Positions 57,801 through 64,000 of a DNA stretch of 64,000 bases are shown here, in pieces (position 1 is the stretch's first letter; every line of letters starts with the position of its first letter). The stretch lies in contig JAUKUA010000003.1 of assembly GCA_030549175.1 (NCBI GenBank), positions 1,240,001-1,304,000 on the forward strand. The letters run 5' to 3'. This stretch comes from Lasiosphaeris hirsuta (taxonomy: Eukaryota; Ascomycota; Sordariomycetes; Sordariales; Lasiosphaeriaceae). The notes below the pieces were generated by a model. It was not told where the DNA came from. It saw only the letters and a list, made by a program, of their open reading frames with translations, and searched no databases. The translations under genes and the position numbers were made by a program.

Positions 57801-58372
57801 CCCTGCTGCGGAAAGCCGTCCGAGTTGGACTGCGTGGGCTCTTGTTGCTTAGATTGCTGTTTAGGCTCCGGCTCAGGCACGGGTGCGGCCGCCGACGGCT
57901 CCGGCTTCGGCAGGGGCTCCTTCTCAGGGATGGCAATCGATGGCTCTGGTAGAGACCCCTTCTCAGGGATGGCAACCGATGGCTCCGGGATGGCGACGCC
58001 GACAGTCTGAGTCCTGGTGTGTGCAATCGGGACAACAATAGGCTTGGTCGAGACAACCGTCTGAGTGTGGGCAATGGGCACGACAATCGGCTTGGTCGAG
58101 ATCTCAGGGATAGCCACCGTCTTGGTATGGGCGATGGGGATGACAATTGGCTTGGTGGTGACGACGGTGGGGCCGAGCTTGATGATGGTGCGCGTTTGGC
58201 ATGAGATCTTGCCGTCCTTCGTATCGCAGAACTGCGGATTCAAATCCCCAACCCCTTCAGCAACCTCAAGCTCTATCTCATGGCCAGCGGGTGGCTTAGC
58301 ATCCCCAAAGGCCAGGGGTGCAGCCCGGGCCACAATCAGGGCTGCCCCGAGGGCCAGGAGTGAGGCCTTCAT
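54872..58372 (-). CDS. Secreted, low-complexity, probable GPI-anchored surface protein
   Basis: A single exon of 1166 residues. It starts with a classic signal peptide (MKASLLALGAALIVARAA) and ends with a hydrophobic GPI-type tail (MKTSVSLMVAVVVGVVMQVL) after a small-residue stretch, so it is probably a cell-wall or plasma-membrane surface protein. Regions in order: a folded-looking start with two Cys (30-65); repeats of TKPIVVPIAHT (about 73-125); basic KDKNKSKQ stretch (about 260-300); a long Gly/Phe/Pro/Gln region (about 360-560) with units like GQSGYENGQGFPH; a Cys-rich block (about 564-680); an Asp/Ser-dipeptide run (about 700-765); repeats of GEKPHGKPEKPQ (about 780-850); and a Pro/Gly-rich end. 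No enzyme domain is seen. The antisense strand is also open over long stretches because of the biased codons. A TTTATAA lies about 170 bases upstream. Confidence 0.85.
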   Translation of the reverse strand: MKASLLALGAALIVARAAPLAFGDAKPPAGHEIELEVAEGVGDLNPQFCDTKDGKISCQTRTIIKLGPTVVTTKPIVIPIAHTKTVAIPEISTKPIVVPIAHTQTVVSTKPIVVPIAHTRTQTVGVAIPEPSVAIPEKGSLPEPSIAIPEKEPLPKPEPSAAAPVPEPEPKQQSKQQEPTQSNSDGFPQQGSNEFSDSESENELVPHRGSLVPAKQAPAKEKSKGGFFDRFKNPFGRKGNKDKDNKDNQKGGGFKAPNNPFEGQKSPFGGNQGDKDGNQRGNREKNKDKNKSKQQDPEDFSQPGHHQGNHGNHGNHGNQGQFPPQQGGSSPHGQNGPYGNDGYGDNGPFDSPFSRGSHPPGPFGMDGPRGPTGYPPAGYSGGPTFEPGYGNGGQPGFPQGGQSGYGNGQPGFPNGGGRGGSGSPQGGQSGYENGQGFPHGGGHGGHGGPGFPHHGQSGYENGQGFPHDGQYGFPHGGQSGYENGGHGGFGGPGNRGQPGYGGNHGFPHDHHNQSGYGNDGNHGFPHHGHFNQSGFGHGNQGFPYGASQGGGHYNSSYNHPNGHPYGIRPYCPEGYACRHIRDCEGPWCKPDLDRCPEWHSCQPIRIDGPYYPPAPFPIPHIRHHNHTNHPHPPPAVYCGEGDEYCRKKHGAVCEGKGCQFVPPPPPPGVPCVGEHCRVERPSHGHKKHRKHGHKKHKSYESDSDSDPDSDSDSDWSDPDSGSDSGSDSDSDCGSDSDSGSDSDCSSGSDSDSDSDSDSDDEHHGFEGSKWSNHTGSAGHGKHDEKHGKKPHSGKPEKPQGEKPHGGEKPHSKPEKPQGEKHGEKPQGGEKPHGKPEKPHSWEAEKPKPSQLSQPWKHANATGPAHGPDSHHGDSKCPSCADKNAPLEPCPHSPCPQPDCANNNAGGIGGAPPRPSPIAHPEPIGPPGHPAPAGPPHPAAGKPQPQPHLAPAPEHGGGGDQHLAPPPQHGEEQYANPNLVPAHTPHDAGHGAPEGPHAQQEEEHHFGFEGPGFEGGDEGAFGHGEFGPGPAQGHGEDGHGAVPLHNEPAAPGAAPGAGPHEGGSGAGVGAGPQGGGAVGGAGPHEGGQGQGQEQNPGKAGGDKADEKPFNNAPPPPPPAPKPSNVPNGKPAGTASAPSAYVTAGAAGMKTSVSLMVAVVVGVVMQVL

Positions 58373-59162
58373 GGCTCACTAATATACGACGAGAGACGCC
58401 AATGCCAAGCGAGTGGATGGACTCTCGGGGTCCTTTACAGGGGAAACGGTCGGGAAAAAATAAAGGAGAGTTATCTCAAGAAGTTGGAAAAGAATTAGGG
58501 AGCCAGAATCTGAACCCAACAGTGTCGAGACATCCATTTCTTATAAAGGTGCCGACACGTCACTTTTGTGGCTGCTGGCGCTGGCATATGAATGTGTTAG
58601 GAGGCACATCTCGGCATCACCATTCTGCAATGAGTCCCTCTGGCCGAGCCCGATGATGATGAGGCGTCGACGGCCAGGAGGACGGATAACCAAGGTGACG
58701 AGAACACGGGCAGTAGCTGCAAAAAATATGCTTTGTGGCGCTGTTCGTGCGGGTATATCCAGCTCCATGCCAACCGAAAGGAAAGCCCGCTCACATGTCG
58801 CCCATAGATGCTCTTCTCCGCTGTGCAATTCTCTGCCGTATTACCTCCCCTCACTGCGACCCAGTCACCTACCCCCTGAATGTCCCTCGGGAGGCTGATC
58901 CTAGATCGAACCTTCAAGTCGCCTCATGCAGCGCGGGCACTTTCATGCCGAGAAGGCCGATATTCAGGTGCATTGACGAGCTGTGGTTTTCTTCGAACCC
59001 GTCCCTTTCCTGTTCCTCCTAGACAATGACAACTGCTTTTGATCCCGCATGTTACTTTCTCAAGTCCAACCTCAACCGATGCTTTGCTGCTCCGTCTTGT
59101 GACAGCCCCAGTCTTTCGCAAAACTACAGACCCCAACGCCTTTGAAATATTCCCTATGCACT
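58373..59162. other. Promoter of the surface-protein gene and ORM1 3' flank
   Basis: 790 bases between two minus-strand genes. It contains the TATA-like element at 58541. No gene supported; overlapping frames on both strands lack domains. Confidence 0.6.
58541..58547 (-). promoter_or_regulatory. TATA-like element of the surface-protein gene
   Basis: TTTATAA on the minus strand about 170 bases upstream of the start codon at 58372. Inferred from position. Confidence 0.4.
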
Positions 59163-59831
59163 CTAATCCTCAGGAACCCCGGAAAAAAGCCCTACGCGCA
59201 TTCGGTGGCTCTATCTGGGCGTTAGGACCGGGCCGCAGCTGGAACAGAAGGGATAAACTTACAAAAGGCAGCTTGGGGATGATAACCCCTAGGCAGGCGA
59301 GAAAGTTTATCGTAAAGTAGGCCAGATCGTAATGTGTGTAGTGCGTGCTTAGGAGAAAGAGGACGATGGGTACGCTGAGCAGGAACTTTTTAGCGGGCGT
59401 GTATTGGGCTCCGTCGTCAATTTGCTCCCACATGTTCAGGTTGTCGTACGCTCCGCCGTTGAACTCGAAAGGCACTCCGCGGACGTAGTGGAACATGATA
59501 TAGGACCCAAACATGTATGTGATGTTGGTCAACGTCCATGATGTCTCCTGTGACACGCCAGGGACGATGTCGAAAATGATTTTGAGGCAAATGATTAAGA
59601 CGAGGTGAATTGTCCATGCGCCTGCCAATACAACTGTCAGCCTTGTGCTTCACGACGAGGGGAGGGATGATCGCCACGGCCTGGGCGCTGCGTACCCTTG
59701 GCATTGACCCAGTTGGCATTCAGATTGGGCAGGGCGGACTGGTCGCTGAGCTGCTCAATAGGCTCGGGAGGCTCATGGTAGACTTGGAGAATGCTGCTGG
59801 ATCTCCTCCTACGGCCGGTCTTATCCTCCAT
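59163..59831 (-). CDS. ORM1/ORMDL family regulator of serine palmitoyltransferase
   Basis: Exons 59831-59696, 59621-59263 and 59210-59163 join in phase (74- and 52-nt introns) to give 180 residues. The start is the ATG of MEDKTGRRRRSSS; the frame is open further 5' but only GTG precedes it. ORMDL blocks are all present: LPNLNANWVNAKG/AWTIHL at the first splice, then IFDIVPGVSQETSWTLTNIT, VPFEFNGGAYDNLNMWEQID, AKKFLLSVPIVLFLLSTHYT and IIPKLPF. The last exon is short: removing the 52-nt intron (donor GTAAGT, branch CCTAAC, acceptor GATAG) gives SHRMRVGLFSGVPED, the expected family C-terminus. Orm proteins sit in the ER membrane and restrain sphingolipid synthesis. The RRRRSSS stretch matches the N-terminal triple serine that Ypk kinases phosphorylate in yeast Orm1/2, so the same control is likely. 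Confidence 0.93.
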
Positions 59832-61506
59832 GGTCGGATACTGAGCTCCACGCCGCGGAGGATTGACGCCCACGTCGTAGGAGACGGTGCGAGGAAGGAG
59901 GAGTGGAGAAGCCAGTTTGGCGTTGTTGACGGTGTGTCGCCGCGAGTTGCGACAGTCAGATGGACAGGCCGAGGGAGGTCTCAGCTGATTGGGCGGCCGG
60001 AGGAGTGAGGTCGCACGATGGTTTACGCGGCAGATGGCGAGCCAAGTATCGTTATGATGTCACGGGCCGCTCCGAGAAAAAGGGGGCCGCCGGGCCGCTG
60101 GGCGTGTCCGTCCGTGTCAGTGCGGAACGTTGAGTTTGTCGGAGGGACGGTTCGAGAGTGGTACGGGTTCGGTATGAGGATCGAGGGTCGAGGAACTGAG
60201 GGTTGGGGGAAAGGGGCGGCGGGCTCTGCCTCTGCTGCCGTGGCGCGTTGCGTAAGTGTCTAGGTAAGAGCGAAGAGGGAGTCGATTGTTGGACAATGGG
60301 AATCAGCAATCAGCTTTGCCGTTGTGCCGAGCCAAAGAATGAGGAATTCGCCACCAAGCGTCAAACGAGGGACGAGAAGAAAGATGCAGGTTGCAGGTTG
60401 CTGTCGCGGTGAAGAAGGGATCGCGTCTCTTTCGAGATAGCACAAGGTCCAGGAGTAAGAAACGAATGTTTCTGGGTTGGATTGGGTGTCGGTGGCAATT
60501 GGATGTGGCCACGAACGCCAAAACGGGCGAGAATGGGAGTTGAGATCGCGGGTACTCAATCAGGGGGTGACCGCTCCGGAAGCCGCGGGGAGACGGGGCT
60601 AGCGACTTCTACACTAACATTTGATTTCCCGAAAATTACAGAGGGAGCCTTTGCGAGCTAGCGCCGCTTGTCGCTGAGAATGGCGGGGCCAGCAAGCGGC
60701 CTGTGAAAATTGTTGGCGCAGCTCCTCTTACGCTCCTCCAGATGACGGACGACTTATCCGTCCATCGGGGATCCAGGAGCATACAGACGAGGTGGAGAGC
60801 TGCAGTGGGCCTCAGTTGGAACAGCGAAAGGCGTAAATAAAAATACTAGCAAAATCATACAAAAATGAAATTCCACGCACACAAACCAACGGCCAAGTTA
60901 CCCGAATTTGACCAACTCGGAGCAGCATATCACAATTTAAGGCCGTCCGCTGCATCAACAACTCAAAGGTCCAGAGGCAGTTGCAGGGCGTGCTTTGTTC
61001 CCAACGTCTTGAATCAGCTAGCGGGCTAACAGTGGAGCCACACACTTTTGCGCCTGCCAATCTCAACGTAAAAAAAGTCCCGTCGTACCTGCGACAAAGG
61101 CTCAAGTCATCAGTTCCGCTTGGCCAGACAGCATCGCCAAACACGCAGACCTGCATTACATATCCGGCTTGGAGCCTCATTTAGGCCGAGACACGATATT
61201 TCATTGTCTCCCGGCTTTTCACATCGACGGAAAGCGCATTCCACCTGGTTTGTTGTCACCGTTACAACACCGCGCCAGGTTCAAGGATCGTCTTGAGAAC
61301 CCGAAGGCTTCATTTCTCTTGGCCTTCAAGGTCTTGCATCCTGAACAGCCCCCTCATCATACCGGGATTGACTCGAGACCTGCACATAATTTTCCGAGCG
61401 TCTTTTCGGCTCAGTTCTATGAGAATTATTGGGGCCTGAGGACGCGTGACTGGCGCGTATCTGGCAACTTTCTTTGAACTGAGCTCGGTTGACGAGGGAA
61501 GCAGCC
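59832..61506. other. Divergent intergenic region, ORM1 and AIR-type genes
   Basis: 1.7 kb between divergent starts; both promoters should lie here. No frame shows a domain. About 60830-60920 is AT-rich. Confidence 0.6.
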
Positions 61507-63924
61507 ATGGAGGTCAACCCTTCGATGGGAGCCACAGATGGGCAAGCTCAGGACACAACGTCCCAGGCCTTGCCTGTTATTTTACATGACACCAAAGTAG
61601 AGCTTGCCGGGCCCAGTTCCGAGCATGTTCTAAGTCAACCTCGGCCATCGGCGAGTAGGAAACGCTCAGCCTCAGATTCAATCAACCTCGAGGATGCCGA
61701 ACAGAGCGGTGGACAACCGCAGCCCGAGGAGGACGCTGTGCCAACACGTTCCAAGCGTGCAAAGAGATCAAAAAAGAAGGTCAAAGCCAACCAAGAATCC
61801 GAGGGTGTTGATGAGGAAGAGATTCAAGACTCAACTCATGGATCTGATGCGTCACCAGGCGATACCACCGCTGAAGAGTCGCTGAAACCTTCGAATGGGT
61901 GGAACCGCGGTGTCAACAATGGACTGCGAACATCTTTCGCTTCCAAAAACCAGAATGCTCCCCGCAAGGCATCACCGAGCCAGGCGTCAGAAAATGCCAG
62001 TTCGCAAGCCACCAAGTCTCCCGTTGACCAAGACGACAGTGCCACTGATGGCTGGGCCATGCCCCCCGGCTTCGGTAACTTTAGCAGGACCCTCAAGAAG
62101 AACGATACCTGGGAGGCCAGATTCGACGTCTGGTGCCGAGCCTTGGTCAAGCTGAACAAGGATCAAGAGGGAATTCGGGACCCGGCGCTTGTAAGAGATG
62201 CCTGGGGTTTATGGCTGCAACGCCAACAGCAGATGCCAAATACTCTCAGGGGAATTGCCCAGAAAGAACCGGCAGACCTGCAGCTACTCGCTCGGAGGCT
62301 TGAGGAGCTACTTTCTCCGAAGCCCACGACGCGCGAACCCCGGCTCGATAAGTCCTTGAATGGTCAAGGCGACCAAGATGGCCCAACAGCAAGCTCTGCT
62401 ATTGCAAGCCAAGGTCTTCCTATCAAGCATGGGGATTTGAACAGCAGGATCACCACTGTCCCAACGGAGAGTCCTGCTGTTGTAGCCCAAGGCGCTAACA
62501 AACTCGAGAAATCTAATAGCAAAAACTTAGTGATATCAAGAAGAGAGAATATTAATGGATGGACTCTCCCGCCCGCGCTCCCGCTTTCAGATTTCGACAT
62601 CAAATCCAAGGACGTCGATGTCTGGCAGGACAGATTTGAGCAATGGTGCCGAGCCGTGGTCAACATCAGCAACGGGAAGATAACCGCCGAGAACCGGATA
62701 CTGGGGAAACTCTATGATACGTATTCATTTTGGGTTGGGAATATCGACGGGTTGTCCAAGTCAAAGTCAGCATCAGCAAGGCGTGGTGCCACCGAATATT
62801 TGAGACGAAAGAACGAAGACGTCTCGGGCGTTTTCCCTGGGCCGGATGGGCCCCTATTGCTTACTGAATGGGCTGGATTGCTTGACGGTAGCCACAACCA
62901 AGAGCCCGCGAGCACAGAGCCTGAAAGTCGGCAACCCGAGAACAACCATCTTGGAGCAGCATCACCAGGAGAGGTGAGCTCTGACGGGCCCTTGCATGAC
63001 GGTGTGATGTTGTTCGAGGAGGAGGACATCAAATATCGGCAACGATACTTCCCGGGCCTCGGTACAAACGACATATTTTGTGTGAAATGCGCATCTCGTG
63101 GACACTTGACGGCTCGATGCCCAGAAATAGCATGTCGTTTCTGTCGGAGCCAACGCCATCGATCGCTGGCCTGTGTGACCATCAGTCGATGCACTAAGTG
63201 TTTTCAGCCTGGGCACACGAGGATGGAATGCACTGAGAAACTGTCGCTGGCACTAGAGGAGCGGGTATGTGCGCTTTGCGAGTCACAGGGACACACCGAG
63301 TCAGATTGCATCAAGCTGTGGCGGACCTTTGATCCCAGCCCCAGCGAGATCTGCAAGATTAGGAGCATGCTGCCGTACTGCTATACGTGCGGCGAAGAGG
63401 GGCATTACGGGCCAGAATGTGGGCAGCCTCCGTTGACTGAGCAGCCGCGGCAGAAGAGTTGGGAAACTTGGAGCCGACAAAATCTGGAGCGATATCTGGA
63501 CCCAGAATGCGACCAAGAAGCCCTGTCATCTTTTATGCCTCCCGGCGCCGTTCTAGCATCCAACGAGCTCGATGAGCGACCCAGCTTTGGAGGCAAGAGC
63601 ATCGTTCCCCAACGACACGTCTTCTTTGAGGCCGCGGACGATGATGACGATAATGAGAGCTTCATCCGCCCGCCTGTTCAGCGGAACACCCGGAGCAAGC
63701 CAATGACATTCAACGGTGCCGGCAACGGCACTAACAGCGGCAGCGGTAACGGCAACGGCAACGGCAACTCTTATCGCGGAGGTAAGGCGCGGGGTTCGCG
63801 AAGTAATAACCCTCCGCTTCCTCCCGGTCCGCCACCACAGGGAAACCAGCCAGGAGGCCGGCGACAGGGCTACAGGGGCGGGTTTTCTGGACGGCAAAGG
63901 GGAGGATACAGGGGAAATGCTTGA
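61507..63924 (+). CDS. AIR1/AIR2-type zinc-knuckle protein (TRAMP RNA surveillance)
   Basis: A single exon of 805 residues from ATG at 61507 (an upstream in-frame TTG is not a start). Five CCHC knuckles (C-x2-C-x4-H-x4-C) lie at about 525-638: CVKCASRGHLTARC, CRFCRSQRHRSLAC, CTKCFQPGHTRMEC, CALCESQGHTESDC and CYTCGEEGHYGPEC. Between knuckles 4 and 5 is LWRTF (about 604-608), matching the IWRxY-type motif that yeast Air1/Air2 need for binding the Trf4 polymerase. Five knuckles plus this motif point to the RNA-binding subunit of TRAMP, which adenylates nuclear RNAs for exosome decay. The N-terminus has a basic, NLS-like RSKRAKRSKKK (about 81-91) and a duplicated module at about 183-235 and 352-405. 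The C-terminus is RGG-rich, a likely arginine-methylation region. It is much longer than yeast Air proteins (about 350 residues). Confidence 0.87.
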   Translation: MEVNPSMGATDGQAQDTTSQALPVILHDTKVELAGPSSEHVLSQPRPSASRKRSASDSINLEDAEQSGGQPQPEEDAVPTRSKRAKRSKKKVKANQESEGVDEEEIQDSTHGSDASPGDTTAEESLKPSNGWNRGVNNGLRTSFASKNQNAPRKASPSQASENASSQATKSPVDQDDSATDGWAMPPGFGNFSRTLKKNDTWEARFDVWCRALVKLNKDQEGIRDPALVRDAWGLWLQRQQQMPNTLRGIAQKEPADLQLLARRLEELLSPKPTTREPRLDKSLNGQGDQDGPTASSAIASQGLPIKHGDLNSRITTVPTESPAVVAQGANKLEKSNSKNLVISRRENINGWTLPPALPLSDFDIKSKDVDVWQDRFEQWCRAVVNISNGKITAENRILGKLYDTYSFWVGNIDGLSKSKSASARRGATEYLRRKNEDVSGVFPGPDGPLLLTEWAGLLDGSHNQEPASTEPESRQPENNHLGAASPGEVSSDGPLHDGVMLFEEEDIKYRQRYFPGLGTNDIFCVKCASRGHLTARCPEIACRFCRSQRHRSLACVTISRCTKCFQPGHTRMECTEKLSLALEERVCALCESQGHTESDCIKLWRTFDPSPSEICKIRSMLPYCYTCGEEGHYGPECGQPPLTEQPRQKSWETWSRQNLERYLDPECDQEALSSFMPPGAVLASNELDERPSFGGKSIVPQRHVFFEAADDDDDNESFIRPPVQRNTRSKPMTFNGAGNGTNSGSGNGNGNGNSYRGGKARGSRSNNPPLPPGPPPQGNQPGGRRQGYRGGFSGRQRGGYRGNA

Positions 63925-64000
63925 TATTATTTTTTAGCTCTCGTTGAGGTTATTGAAGTGGGCGTGCCGTGCGACTCTGCTAGAGCACCGCAGGCCGACC

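Noticed and set aside
55480..57952. Long plus-strand frames (283, 458 codons) as genes
   Set aside because: They are antisense to the GPI-type gene, have no domain, and arise from biased Gly/Pro/Ser codons; the minus strand has signal peptide and GPI tail.
59696..59873. Upstream start for ORM1 at 59873
   Set aside because: The codon there is GTG, not ATG; the first in-frame ATG is at 59831 in good context.
61489..61506. Upstream start for the AIR-type gene at 61489
   Set aside because: The codon is TTG; ATG at 61507 is the first valid start.

Overview
The window is nuclear DNA of a filamentous ascomycete. The evidence is short GT-AG introns (about 45-140 nt) with CTAAC/CTGAC-type branch sites, Zn2Cys6 and fungal_trans regulators, a HAM1-like protein, a MARVEL protein, and ATG5 and ORM proteins of filamentous-fungal type. 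The style of ATG5 and the other proteins suggests Sordariomycetes, perhaps Sordariales; that placement is inference. Genes are spaced 0.5-8 kb apart, with no operon-like packing and no secondary-metabolite cluster. I saw no intact transposon, tRNA, rRNA or CRISPR.

Left third (1-20.3 kb): a caspase-fold (C14-like) protein that runs off the left edge (minus), a MATE transporter (minus), a Fungal_trans_2-type regulator with no visible zinc cluster (minus), a patatin-like protein whose nucleophile-elbow serine is glycine (minus), and a HAM1-like putative lipid-binding protein (plus). Middle (20.3-42.4 kb): a four-helix MARVEL protein, a repeat-rich stress-type protein with DxDxDG loops, a CSA/ERCC8-Rad28 WD40 repair protein divergently paired with a likely RNA polymerase I factor (UAF Rrn10-like), a 7.7 kb gap with little convincing coding, a large Zn2Cys6 regulator, and ATG5. 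Right third (42.4-64 kb): a 1417-residue disordered protein with a histone-fold-like N-terminus and four copies of a short D-F motif, a 1166-residue low-complexity surface protein with signal peptide and GPI-type tail, the sphingolipid regulator ORM1/ORMDL, and an AIR1/AIR2-type zinc-knuckle protein of the TRAMP complex.

Gene models were built by hand: for each spliced gene I joined exons only where donor, acceptor and reading phase agreed. Several models differ from the simple open reading frames: the 3' exons of ORM1, CSA and the stress protein, and exon 3 of ATG5. Most genes are housekeeping or cell-biology genes without an obvious joint pathway. The most interesting points are the patatin pseudo-active site, the duplicated N-terminal module in the AIR protein, the D-F motif repeats, the Ca-loop-like repeats of the stress protein, and the Rrn10-like call. 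No single new 'system' stands out.
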